Shown one piece after another: positions 55,456 through 64,000 of a stretch of DNA of 64,000 nt (position 1 is the first letter of the stretch; each line of letters opens with the position of its first letter). Both the position numbers and the translations under genes were made by a program. The notes under the pieces are model-generated. The model searched no databases, was not told the DNA's origin, and saw only the letters and a list, made by a program, of their open reading frames with translations. The stretch lies in assembly GCA_963810055.1 (NCBI GenBank), contig CAWEME010000003.1:41504-105503 (forward strand). Reading direction: 5' to 3'. The stretch is from REEB95 sp963810055. Its GTDB lineage: Bacteria; Pseudomonadota; Alphaproteobacteria; ATCC43930; CGMCC-115725.

Positions 55456-58400
55456 TCAAACCTTCGCGGTTTCCGCCCCGGCGATTTCCTGCAACTGCGC
55501 CAACAGGCTCACGATCCCCTTGACCCGGTCGCGCAACACCTCCCAGTCGCGGATGACGATCAGGCGCTGATCCGGGCGCAGCTTGACGCTGCCCGCCTGG
55601 CGCCCGATCCAGGCAACCAGCCCCGCCGGGTTGGCGAACACGTTCTTGTGGAAGGTGATGGCCGCGCCCTTGGCCCCGGCATCGACCTTCTCCACCCCGG
55701 CCAAGCGGCAGAGATTCTTGATGGCGATGATCTCCAGGAGATTGTCGACCTCGGCCGGCAGGCTGCCGAAACGGTCGATCAGCTCGGCGGCGAAGCTCTC
55801 GATCTCTCGCCGGTCGACCAGGGCGGCGATGCGGCGGTATAGCCCCAACCGCACGTTGAGATCGGCCACATAGCTCTCGGGGATCAGCACCGGCGTGCCG
55901 AGCGCGATCTGCGGCGTCCAATCCGCCTCGGCCTTGCCGCCGCGCGCCGAACCGATCGCCTCTTCCAGAAGATGCTGGTAGAGCTCGATGCCGACCTCGC
56001 GGATATGGCCGGATTGCTCCTCGCCCAAAAGATTCCCCGCGCCGCGGATGTCGAGATCGTGGCTCGCCAGGGTGAAGCCCGCGCCCAGCTGGTCGAGGGT
56101 CTGCATCACTTCGAGCCGCTTCTGCGCCGCCTCGGACAGCAATTTCCCCGGCGGCAGCGTCAGATAGGCATAGGCGCGGATCTTGCCCCGGCCGATGCGG
56201 CCCCGGAGCTGATAGAGCTGCGCCAGGCCGAACATGTCGGCGCGGTGGACGATGAGCGTGTTGGCGGTGGGGATGTCGAGGCCGCTCTCGACGATGTCGG
56301 TGCACAGCAGCACATCCGCGCCGCGTTCGTCGAACACCTGCATCACCTTTTCCAGCGTCAGCGGCGAAAGCTGGCCATGCGCCACCGCCAGCTTGGCCTC
56401 GGGCACCAGCGTCTTGATCTCGCGCTCGACCTCGGCGATGTCGCTGACGCGCGGCACGACATAGAAACACTGCCCGCCGCGGTGCAGCTCGCGCAATATC
56501 GCCTCGCGCATCACCACCGGGTCGTAAGGCATGACGAAGGTGCGCACCGCCAGCCGGTCCACCGGCGGCGTGGCGATGATGCTCATCTCGCGCACCCCGG
56601 CGAGCGCCATCTGCAAGGTGCGCGGGATCGGCGTCGCGGTCAGCGTCAGCACATGGACGTTGGCCTTGAGCTTCTTGAGGCGCTCCTTCTGCGCCACGCC
56701 GAAATGCTGCTCCTCGTCCACCACCAGCAATCCCAGATGCTTGAAGGCCACGTTCTTGGCCAGCAAGCGCGTGGGTGCCGATGACGATATCGACCCGCCC
56801 GCCCGCCATGTCCGCCTTCACCTGCTCGGCGCGCTTGGCGGGCACGAAGCGCGACAACTGCTCGATCCTGACCGGCAATCCGGCGAAACGTTCGGCGAAG
56901 CTGCGGTAATGCTGGCGCGCCAGCAGCGTGGTCGGCACCACCACCGCCACCTGGGTTCCCGCCATCACCGCGGCGAAGGCCGCGCGCAACGCCACCTCGG
57001 TCTTGCCGAAGCCGACGTCGCCGCAGATGAGCCGGTCGGTCGGCCGCCCCGACGCCAGATCGCCGAGCGTGTCGCGGATCGCCTTCTCCTGGTCCTCGGT
57101 CTCGGGATAGGGAAAGCGCGCGGCGAATTCGTCGTACATCCCCTCGGGCGGCGCCATCGCCTCGCCTTCGCGCAATTGCCGCTCGGCCGCGATTTCGATG
57201 AGCTCGCCGGCGATGTCGCGGATGCGCGCCTTGACCCGCGCCTTGCGCGATTGCCAGGCGACGCCGCCGAGGCGGTCGAGCTGCACCGCCGCGTCCTCCG
57301 AGCCGAAGCGCGACAGCACCTCGATGTTCTCGACCGGCACGAACAGCTTGTCGTCGCCGGCATAAATCACCCGCAGGCAATCGTGAGGCGCCCCTGCAAC
57401 TTCAAGCGTCACCAGCCCGTCATAACGGCCGATGCCGTGCTCTTCATGCACCACCAGATCGCCGGCATTGAGCGCCGAGACCTCGGCGATGAAATGATCG
57501 AGATTGGTCCGCCGCCGCGCCGGGCGCGAAAGCCGGTCGCCGAGAATGTCCTGCTCGGTGATGAGCGCCGCGCCTGCCGCGACATAGCCCTTCTCCAGCG
57601 GCAGCACCGCCAGGCCCGGCGCGGATTTGGGCAGGGCTTGGAACGCGGCCCAATCCGGCACTAGCGCGGGTTCCGCCATGCCGTGATCCTGCATCACGCT
57701 CTTCAAGCGGTCGGCCGAGCCCGCGCTATAGGCGACGATCAAGACGTGGCGGCCGGATTTCTCGTCGGCTTCGATCTGCGCGCGCAACGCATCGAACAGA
57801 TTGACGTTGGGATCGGTGCGCGAGGCGGCGAAATCATGCCCCGGCTCGGCACCCGCATCGAAGGACAAGACGCCCGCGGGCGCGGCGAAAGGCGAAAGCT
57901 GCGCCACGCGCCTGACGTCCAGGGTCTTGGCCCATTCGGAATCGTTTAAATAAAGCAGTTCGGGCTTGAGCGCGCGATAGACGAGCGCGCCCGGAACATG
58001 GCTGGTTTCCCGCGCGGCGTAGAAATCGGCAATGGTTTCCAGCCGATCCGCGCGCACCTCCTCGGCCTGGTGGTCGAGCGACACCGCCGCGCCGGGCAGG
58101 TAATCGAAAATCGTCTCCAGGCTTTCGTAATAGAGCGGCAGCCAATGCTCCATGCCGGCGCTGCGCCGTCCGGCGCTGACCGATTCATAAAGCGGGTCGT
58201 TCTGCACCGCAGCGCCGAATTCCTGGCGGTAGCGCGAACGGAACCGTTCGATCACGCGCTCATCGAGCAGCACCTCGTTGGTGGGGCGCAATTCGACCGC
58301 CTCCAGCGTCCCGGTGCTGCGCTGGCTGAGCGCGTCGAAGCTGCGGATGTTCTCGACCACATCGCCGAAGAAATCGAGCCGTAGCGGCGAAGCCGCTCCC

Positions 58401-58964
58401 GCCGGATAGACGTCGACGATGCCGCCCCTGACCGCGAATTCGCCCGGCTCGCGCACCGTGTCGGTGCGGTTGTAGCCGTTATGCTCGAGAAAGCTTCTGA
58501 GCCGGTCGAGATTGCCCGCCTCGCCCTTTGCCAGGCGCAAGGCGCGGTCTTCGAACAGCTGGCGCGGCGGCACGCGCTGCACCGCGGCGTTGACCGTGGT
58601 CAGGACGATCCGCTTTCCGCCCGGAGCGCCGGCAAGATTCGCCAGCGTGTCGATACGCCGGCTCATGATCTCGGGATTGGGCGAAACCCGGTCGTAAGGC
58701 AGGCAGTCCCAGGCCGGGAAGGTCAAAACCGTCAGACCGGGATGGAAGAAGGCGAGATCCGCCTTGAGCCGCGCCAAACGTCCGTCGTCGCGGCAGACAT
58801 GCAACAGGGTCGCGGCTTGGCCGCCGGCGGCGGAGCCGCCCAATGCATGTCCAGCGGCCAGATCGCCCAAGGATTTGCGCGTCGCGGCCTTCGGGCGCGT
58901 TCGCTATGTTCAAACGGGCTTGCGGCGCCACGGGCGCGGTGAAAAATGAATCGAGCGCGCTCAC
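55456..58964 (-). CDS. mfd: Transcription-repair coupling factor Mfd, two frameshifts as sequenced
   Basis: About 1169 codons, the usual size. It displaces stalled RNA polymerase and recruits UvrA. N-terminal UvrB-like region: FPAWDCLPYDRVSPNPEIMS; RNAP-interaction domain: GDLVVHEEHGIGRYDGLVTL; motor: RLICGDVGFGKTEVALRAAF and LVVDEEQHFGVAQKERLKKL; C-terminal: LLCTDIVESGLDIPTANTLI. The frame breaks near 58866, soon after MSALDSFFTAPVAPQARLN, and near 56767, where one extra T in GCGCTTGCTGGCC separates IGTHAL from LAKNVAFKHLG. The GTG start at 58964 overlaps the sdhE stop as GTGA. Confidence 0.9.
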
Positions 58965-59233
58965 GGCTTGAATTGAAAACCCAGCAACAGGCGCAGCACG
59001 TCGCTGTCCAATTCGCGCGGCGGTTTTGCCCGGCGGCTGATCCAGTCGAACAAGTGGTTGTCGTTCTGGTTCAGGATCGCTTCGTAGCTTTTGAGCTGCG
59101 CGGGGGAGAATTTCGGCAAATATTCGCCCGCGAAAGCGCCCAGAAACAGGTCGCTTTCCTTGGTGCCGCGGTGATGGCTTTGATAGAGCAGCCGCTTGCG
59201 CTGCGTCTCCACCGCCTCGTCCCTACTATCCAT
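58961..59233 (-). CDS. sdhE: Succinate dehydrogenase FAD assembly factor SdhE
   Basis: 90 residues. KRLLYQSHHRGTKESDLFLG contains the RGxxE motif needed for flavinylation of SdhA, and QNDNHLFDWISRRAKPP is the second family block. The ATG at 59233 is chosen over an upstream TTG. The stop overlaps the mfd start, and an sdhE-mfd pair is a frequent arrangement in alphaproteobacteria. Confidence 0.93.
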   Translation of the reverse strand: MDSRDEAVETQRKRLLYQSHHRGTKESDLFLGAFAGEYLPKFSPAQLKSYEAILNQNDNHLFDWISRRAKPPRELDSDVLRLLLGFQFKP

Positions 59234-59348
59234 GCCCTTCAATCGATTCCGGGCACAATCTGGGCCAAGCGCGGGCCGCGATCAAGCCTTGCTCGCCCCG
59301 CCTCCGGGATGACAGCCATGCACCGCAAGGCAGCGACGCGGCGATGTT

Positions 59349-60940
59349 TCAGGCTGCGGCGGAAGCTTTGGGCGCGCGCAGGATGCGCTCGGGCGGAAGA
59401 ACCACGCGCACGGTGGTGCCAACGCCTTTCTCGCTTTCGATCTCTAGCGTGCCGCCATGCATTTCCGTCATGTGCTTGGCGAGCGCAAGACCGAGGCCGA
59501 CACCCTCATGGCGTTTGACCAGGGCGTTCTCGATCTGATGGAACGGCTCGGTTGCCACCGCGATCTCGTCGGGCGACATGCCGATGCCGGTATCGGCCAC
59601 GGCGAAGACGGCGGCTTCGGGCGATGCCGCGAAGGACAGGGTGACGCGGCCGCCTTCGGGCGTGAACTTGACCGCGTTCGCCAGGAGATTGATCAAAATC
59701 TGCCGCAGCCTGAGCGTGTCGGCACGCAAGCCGACCGGCTCTTCGGGCAGGCGTAATTCGAGCGCGATCGATTTCTTGGCCGCCTGCATGCGCACCGTCT
59801 GCATGGCGCTTTGCGCGAACTCGCCGATCTCCACCGTCTCTTCCTTGATGTCGAGTTTGCCGACTTCGATGCGCGATGCGTCGAGCACATTGTTGATGAG
59901 TTCGAGCAGATGTTCGCCCGAGTCATGGATGTCCTTGGCGTATTCGGCATAAGCCGGAACCCCGGCAGGCCCGAGGATCTGGTCCCTGATCATCTGCGAG
60001 AAGCCGATGATGGCATTCAAGGGCGTGCGCAGCTCGTGGCTCATATTGGCGAGGAAGAGCGTTTTCGCCTGGTTGACCGCCTCGGCCTTGACGAGGGCTT
60101 TCTCCAAGGCTTCCCTGGTTTGCACGAGATTTGTGACGTCGACACGAAGTCCCGCGATGCCGCCGGATTTCATGCGGCGATCGATGATCATGATATGCCG
60201 CCCATCGGACCGGATCTGTTCCACCGAACCGCTTGCCTGTTGATGCCTCGGATACGTTCCGCAAGCCATTGTTCTTCGCGGCCAATCGCGTCTTTATATT
60301 CGCCGACCGCCAAGCCGTGCCGCAGCAACTCCTCGAATTTTATTCCCGGGTGCATATATTGGGCGGATAGCGGATATAGCTGCCTGTAGGCGTCGTTGCA
60401 AAGAACCAAGCGATCGTCCTTGTCGTAAATGACGAAGGCCTCGGAAATACAATCGATCGCATCGATCAGCAGGGTCTCGGCCTGCTCGGCCCGTTGCAGG
60501 GCCCGGTGTAGTTCTTCATCGGCGCGCTTTCGCGCCGTTATATCGGTGTAGGTTGTTACAAAACCCAGACCCGGTATCGGGTTTCCGACGATCTCGAGCA
60601 CGATCCCGTCCGGGCGCGTGCGCTCGAACTTGTGGGGAAGGAATTGCGCCGCGAGCTCGAGGCGCTGCCGTACCTGCTCCTGCGGATCGCCCGGGCCATA
60701 TTCGCCCCGTTCGGCATTGTAGCGGAACACCTTCGCCATCGGAACGCCGGGTTCGATCAGGCCGGCCGGGAAGTCGAGATGCGTGAGGAATTTCTGGTTG
60801 AAGGCGATGATGTTGAGATCGCGATCGACGACCGAGACGGCGATCGGAAAGTGTTCGAGCATCGCTTGCAAAACGCTCGACGAGTGCCGGGTTCGAGCTT
60901 CACCCTGCCCCGCGCGCGCCTTGCCCGCCGGGAGAGACAT
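59349..60940 (-). CDS. PAS-domain histidine kinase, frameshifted as sequenced
   Basis: About 530 residues after joining, soluble. PAS 1 (VLQAMLEHFPIAVSVVDRDL, about 25-140) ends FVTTYTDITARKRADEEL; PAS 2 (DCISEAFVIYDKDDRLVLCN, about 165-290) ends GLRVDVTNLVQTREALEKA. HisKA: FLANMSHELRTPLNAIIGFS; HATPase: NLLANAVKFTPEGG, DTGIGMSPDE, GVGLGLALAKHM. The frame breaks near 60250, between WLAERIR and HQQASGSVEQIR; one missing A is the simplest explanation. The start is uncertain: ATG 60940 (MSLPAGKARAG) is used, while the frame is open to 61132. Confidence 0.85.
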
Positions 60941-61358
60941 GGTCGTGTCTTCGGGCTTTTGACGCTCCCCGGCGGATGCGATCCCGTTTCCGGTGCGGCG
61001 GCCTATTTCGCGCATGAGACGGGCCATGAGCGCGCCAAGCAGCGACGTCGCCTCGCCGGCACCACGGCCGCAACCACGGTGAGAGTGAGCGGCTTCAGAC
61101 GTCGGGCACGACGCGCGGCATTCACAATGCAATCTCGGATAGAATAAGGGTCTACCACAGTGCCGATTTTACCTGCTCACTTATTAACAACAGTTAGCGG
61201 CTAAGCCGAAGCAGGGGATTTGACGCAAATCCGCGTTGCTTGTCCGGCTATTTTCCCGGCTGTGCGGCGAAGGTCAACTTTTGGCACAAGGCGAACCTCC
61301 CATGAGACCGGGACACGCCCGCCCCCGCCGCCGGGATGACAGCCATGCATCATTCCGG
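60941..61358. other. 418-base stretch between the PAS kinase and the dioxygenase-rhodanese gene
   Basis: The part up to 61132 could be an N-terminal extension of the kinase but has no domain-like sequence. Beyond that I see no gene. A small hairpin CGGC-TAA-GCCG lies around 61198-61208, and the AT-rich segment near 61150-61195 is the likeliest place for the kinase promoter. Confidence 0.5.
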
Positions 61359-62403
61359 TCAGCGCGCCGGCTTCCCGCCCGCCTTCTGCCACGCCTCGAT
61401 CCCGCCCTCGATGTGGCAAGCGGTCGAGGCCGGCATCCTGCGCGGCCTGCACCGCCATCGCCGAGCGCTCGCCGAAGGCGCAGTAGAACACCAGCCGCTT
61501 GCCGGTCGCGGCCGCCAGTTCGTGCAGCATGCCGCCGGCGCCGATGTTGTCCTGCAGGTCGGGATAGGGCGCGTGCAGCGCGCCGGGGATGCTGCCGTGC
61601 TTGTCGCGCTCGCTCTGCTCGCGCAGGTCGATCAGCGCCACGTCGGGCCGGCCGACGCAGCGCCATCGCCTCGCTGCGGCCGTCACCGCCCAGCCGCGGC
61701 GCGCGATCTCCTCCTGCGCCAGGCCCTGGTGCATGTTGGCCGGCACCGCCACGTCCATCATCTTCGGGTTGGGCAGGTTCAGATTGTCCATCAGCTCGAC
61801 GTATTCGTCGGCCGAGCGCACCTGCAGGCGCGGATTGCACGCGCTTCTCCTCGCCGATCGTGCTGACCGTGTCGCCCTTGTAGTCGTGCGCCGGGATAGA
61901 CCAGCGTTTCCTCCGGCAGGCTGCAGCAGCCTGCCGAAGATCGACTCGTACTGCGCGCGCGCGATCGCCGTTCTGGAAATCGGTGCGCCCGGTGCCGCGG
62001 ATCAGCAGCGTGTCGCCGGTGAACACGCGGTCGCCCATGCAGGAAGCTGTAGGAATCGTCGGTGTGGCCGGGCGTGTAGAGCACGTCCAGGCTGATGCCC
62101 TCGATCGTCAGCTTGTCGCCGTCGGCGATGCGCATCGAGACGACGTCGACCTGGCTCTGCTCGCCCATCACCGTGATGCAATGCGTGCGGTCGCGCAGCG
62201 CGCCGAGGCCGGTGACGTGGTCGGCGTGCAGGTGCGTATCGACCGCCTTGACCAGCGCAGGTCGAGTTCGCGCGACGAGCTGCAGGTAGCGGTCGACCTT
62301 CTCCAGCACCGGATCGATGATCAGCGCCTCGCCGCCGCGGCGGCTGGCGATGCAGATAGGTGTAGGTGCCGGAGACGCTGTCGAACAGCTGGCGGAAGAT
62401 CAT
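61359..62403 (-). pseudogene. Persulfide dioxygenase-rhodanese fusion (ETHE1/Blh-like), shattered by frameshifts
   Basis: Pieces in all three frames join into a ~348-residue protein: MIFRQLFDSVSGTYTYL; VKAVDTHLHADHVTGLGALR (metal HxHxDH) with VLYTPGHTDDSYSFL; MGDRVFTGDTLLIRGTGRTD with FQNGD; LPEETLVYP.HDYKGDTVST; SADEYVELMDNLNLPNPKMM; a rhodanese end DVALIDLREQSERDKHGSIP and LVFYCAFGERSAMAVQ, with the rhodanese Cys in FYCAFGERS; and HIEGGIEAWQKAGGKPAR before the stop at 61359. At least seven single-base indels are needed. All catalytic residues survive. The family oxidises glutathione persulfide to sulfite. Confidence 0.8.
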
Positions 62404-62498
62404 AAGGCGGCTCCGTTTCACCGATCTTATCGTGGATCGGCCTCCAACGCCCGCCCCTCGCCGCCCCAATCGGCGATCCGCCGCCACGTCGGCGGCAG

Positions 62499-62553
62499 GC
62501 CGACCCTGATCAAAAACGAGGAAACCGGCGGGTTCGCGGGCGGGAGGGCGTGA
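62499..62553 (+). repeat. Left copy of imperfect direct repeat flanking higBA
   Basis: These 55 bases align without gaps to 63203-63257 at roughly 73 percent identity. In one frame both copies read a short peptide ending at a conserved TGA: TLIKNEETGGFAGGRA here and ASIKNVDTSGFVGGMP in the right copy. This copy ends 43 bases before the higB start. Confidence 0.6.
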
Positions 62554-62562
62554 ATTATATGC

Positions 62563-62590
62563 TTGACGTATTACGTATAACATATATATT
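62563..62590 (+). promoter_or_regulatory. higBA promoter with internal dyad
   Basis: TTGACG (62563-62568), a 16-base spacer and TATATT (62585-62590) make a good sigma-70 promoter. The spacer contains ATTACGTAT-type symmetry (about 62569-62580), a likely site for HigA autorepression. Transcription would begin at or within a few bases of the higB ATG at 62597, and no ribosome site precedes that ATG, so the message may be leaderless. Confidence 0.65.
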
Positions 62591-62596
62591 CTCGCG

Positions 62597-62875
62597 ATGA
62601 TCCAGGGCTTTCGCGACGGCGCGACCGAGCGGCTGTGGAAGGGCGAGACGGTCAAGCGCTTCGCCGGCATCCGCAAACCGGCCTTGCGCAAGCTCGACAT
62701 GCTCAACGCCGCGGCGGCGCTCGGCGATCTTCGCGCCCCGCCCGGTAACCGGCTCGAAGCGCTTAAAGGCGACCGCAAGGGCCAGCACAGCATCCGGATC
62801 AACGACCAGTTCCGGATTTGCTTCGTCTGGACGGAAAAAGGACCGGCGTCGGTCGAGATCACGGACTACCACTGA
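62597..62875 (+). CDS. higB: HigB-type toxin of a type II toxin-antitoxin system
   Basis: 92 residues, RelE/HigB fold. MIQGFRDGATERLWKGETVK opens as in HigB, followed by RKPALRKLDMLNAAAALGDL, PPGNRLEALKGDRKGQHSIR and INDQFRICFVWTEKGP, then VEITDYH with the terminal His. HigB cleaves mRNA on the ribosome. The toxin-first order with the antitoxin 26 bases downstream is diagnostic of higBA. Confidence 0.95.
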   Translation: MIQGFRDGATERLWKGETVKRFAGIRKPALRKLDMLNAAAALGDLRAPPGNRLEALKGDRKGQHSIRINDQFRICFVWTEKGPASVEITDYH

Positions 62876-62901
62876 ACCCATCGCATAAGGACGGCCCAAT
62901 C

Positions 62902-63201
62902 ATGACTCCCAACCGCACCACCACCCATCCCGGCGAGATCTTGCGTGAGGAATTTTTGAAGCCGCTCAAACTGAGCGCCAATGCGCTGGCGGCGGAACTG
63001 CATGTGCCCTCCAACCGCATCAGCGCCATCGTCAAGGGCGCGCGCGGCGTCACCGCCGACACGGCGATGCGGCTCGCGCGCTATTTCGACACCACGCCGG
63101 AATTCTGGCTCAACCTCCAGACCCAGCACGATTTGGCCAAGACGCGGATGGAAGTCGGCAAGGATATCAAACGCCGGGTAAGACCCCGGGCGGCGGCGTG
63201 A
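62902..63201 (+). CDS. higA: HigA-type antitoxin
   Basis: 99 residues with an XRE-type helix-turn-helix: THPGEILREEFLKPLKLSAN, ALAAELHVPSNRISAIVKGA, TADTAMRLARYFDTTPEFWL, LQTQHDLAKTRMEVGKDIKR. It neutralises HigB and represses the shared promoter. The ATG at 62902 follows AAGGACGG. The right direct repeat begins 2 bases after its stop. Confidence 0.95.
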   Translation: MTPNRTTTHPGEILREEFLKPLKLSANALAAELHVPSNRISAIVKGARGVTADTAMRLARYFDTTPEFWLNLQTQHDLAKTRMEVGKDIKRRVRPRAAA

Positions 63202-63202
63202 G

Positions 63203-63257
63203 GCTGGCCTCGATCAAGAACGTGGATACGAGCGGGTTTGTTGGCGGGATGCCGTGA
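63203..63257 (+). repeat. Right copy of imperfect direct repeat flanking higBA
   Basis: Partner of 62499-62553, same length and same conserved stop codon in the shared frame. It directly abuts the higA stop, so higBA plus one repeat could be the inserted or duplicated unit. Confidence 0.6.
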
Positions 63258-63401
63258 GGGGTAATGAATTGCTAGACATCTGATGAGCCACCTGGTTCTT
63301 AGTTCTTGATCCGTTCTCCCAACTCTGGCAGAATATTTCAGCGAATCGGAAAGGGAGCGGGCGCGGTTGCAGTGATTTTCCCCGGCCTGATGCGACCTAA
63401 A

Positions 63402-63614
63402 ATGACATCTCGGCACAGTGTTGAGCGAGCATCATATGAGACCGAACGCAGCGCACTGATTGACGCGGAGCGCGATCAGGCGCGGCTGTATGATCGCGCC
63501 ATTCTAACGCTCACCGCTGGTTCACTTGGCCTATCGCTTTCGTTTATTCACAATGTCTGGCCTCACTACAACCGTAATCCGTTGTGCTGGTTACGCTTCG
63601 GCGGCTCCGAGTAG
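63402..63614 (+). CDS. Truncated membrane protein of unknown function
   Basis: 70 residues: a charged coiled helix (ETERSALIDAERDQARLYDR) leading into a membrane segment (AILTLTAGSLGLSLSFIHNV), a pattern seen in longer two-segment membrane proteins. The sequence becomes unrelated after FIHNVWPH and stops at TAG, so the second segment is missing. I take it as a 3'-truncated gene or one broken by an indel. The true start could also lie upstream at 63306. Confidence 0.5.
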   Translation: MTSRHSVERASYETERSALIDAERDQARLYDRAILTLTAGSLGLSLSFIHNVWPHYNRNPLCWLRFGGSE

Positions 63615-63628
63615 AGATCGTCAATGCC

Positions 63629-64000
63629 ATGGATGGCCGCGACGAAAAGTTGCGCATGGAACAACTGACTCGGGTAGGAACGGTTCATGTATTTGGGGAA
63701 ATCCAAAAAGTGAAACAGGGTCCGGGAAAGTCTAACTACACCATCAAAGGAGAACCAGCTGCTGCGAGGCGAGAGGATATCGTCCAAAAATACGGTGAAT
63801 TGGTTACGGCTGCCATTGATCGAAAAATTCGCAATGCCTATCCGGCCGGAACATGGCTCATTGTCTCGTTCGATCCAATACCATTACATCGCCAGGAAGA
63901 TTACGAGTTGATGGTGAGGATCGCGGAGGAGCGTGCAAAGGATTCTGGATTTGAGCGCGTTTATCTCGTTGGTGATTCGCATTCTAAATTTTGTCGCCAA
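63629..64000 (+). CDS. Hypothetical protein, 3' end cut by window edge
   Basis: The frame is open for 124 codons from the ATG at 63629 to the edge. The sequence is protein-like: GTVHVFGEIQKVKQGPGKSN, IVQKYGELVTAAIDRKIRNA, GTWLIVSFDPIPLHRQEDYE and RIAEERAKDSGFERVYLVGD. The frame is also open upstream to about 63584 (GTG), so it may begin earlier. Base composition is clearly more AT-rich than the rest of the window, suggesting transfer. I do not recognise a family. Confidence 0.6.
   Translation, partial: MDGRDEKLRMEQLTRVGTVHVFGEIQKVKQGPGKSNYTIKGEPAAARREDIVQKYGELVTAAIDRKIRNAYPAGTWLIVSFDPIPLHRQEDYELMVRIAEERAKDSGFERVYLVGDSHSKFCRQ

Noticed and set aside
62317..62553. 78-codon + strand frame ending in IKNEETGGFAGGRA
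   Set aside because: Most of it overlaps the dioxygenase gene on the other strand; only the last 55 bases are of interest and are reported as a repeat.

Overview
This is a 64 kb stretch of GC-rich chromosome, most likely from an alphaproteobacterium. The evidence is an IscR-sufBCDS-sufU-sufT operon, an intracellular PHB depolymerase next to a TGC-N3-GCA palindrome, several PleC/DivJ-like histidine kinases, a 2-oxoglutarate:ferredoxin oxidoreductase with a flavoprotein partner, a Flp pilin and a small SPOR protein. I cannot name the genus. Most of the window is dense core chromosome with many 4-base stop/start overlaps. Only the last ~1.5 kb (toxin-antitoxin pair, truncated membrane protein, AT-richer edge gene) looks accessory.

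Layout. 0-2 kb: beta-keto acid cleavage enzyme family gene and phaZ. 2-6.3 kb: a signalling cassette of a PAS kinase, a stand-alone receiver and a receiver-kinase hybrid. 6.3-8.1 kb: an SDR protein without the usual Tyr/Lys catalytic pair and a diheme cytochrome c. 8.2-14.4 kb: SUF iron-sulfur assembly operon under an Rrf2/IscR regulator. 14.6-17.3 kb: two convergent secreted beta-helix proteins. 17.5-19.8 kb: a tiny membrane peptide and an OmpR-type two-component system. 20-22 kb: a TPR/glycosyltransferase-like protein. 22.2-25.6 kb: a metal-related envelope cluster behind a Fur-like dyad, with a CopC remnant. 25.7-28.3 kb: Spy/CpxP-like and AsmA-like envelope proteins and an amidohydrolase broken by one stop codon. 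28.5-33.7 kb: cfa, tRNA-Ser and ccmFGHI. 33.7-39.2 kb: an operon of two Fe/2OG oxygenase-like proteins, a chorismatase-like Rid protein and hemN, then an MFS transporter and a perfect FNR/FixK box. 39.5-47.2 kb: a polytopic membrane protein, a sensor kinase and the kor genes. 47.3-55.3 kb: small proteins, Flp pilin, a SPOR protein, dehydrogenases, an acyl-CoA synthetase, a DsbA-like protein and a band-7 protein. 55.4-62.4 kb: mfd, sdhE, a PAS kinase and a shattered persulfide dioxygenase-rhodanese gene. 62.5-64 kb: higBA between imperfect direct repeats, then accessory fragments.

How the parts fit. The ccm genes, TlpA/CcmG-type thioredoxins, hemN, cytochrome c and SUF genes serve heme and Fe-S maturation. 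The FNR box, hemN and ferredoxin-linked 2-oxoglutarate oxidation suggest growth at varying oxygen. PhaZ, the acyl-CoA synthetase and the hydroxyacid dehydrogenases point to use of storage polymer and organic acids.

Caution on the sequence itself: at least ten otherwise well-conserved genes are split by single-base indels, several at short homopolymers, and these become denser toward the right end. I read most of them as sequencing or assembly errors, so the joined coordinates below are reconstructions.
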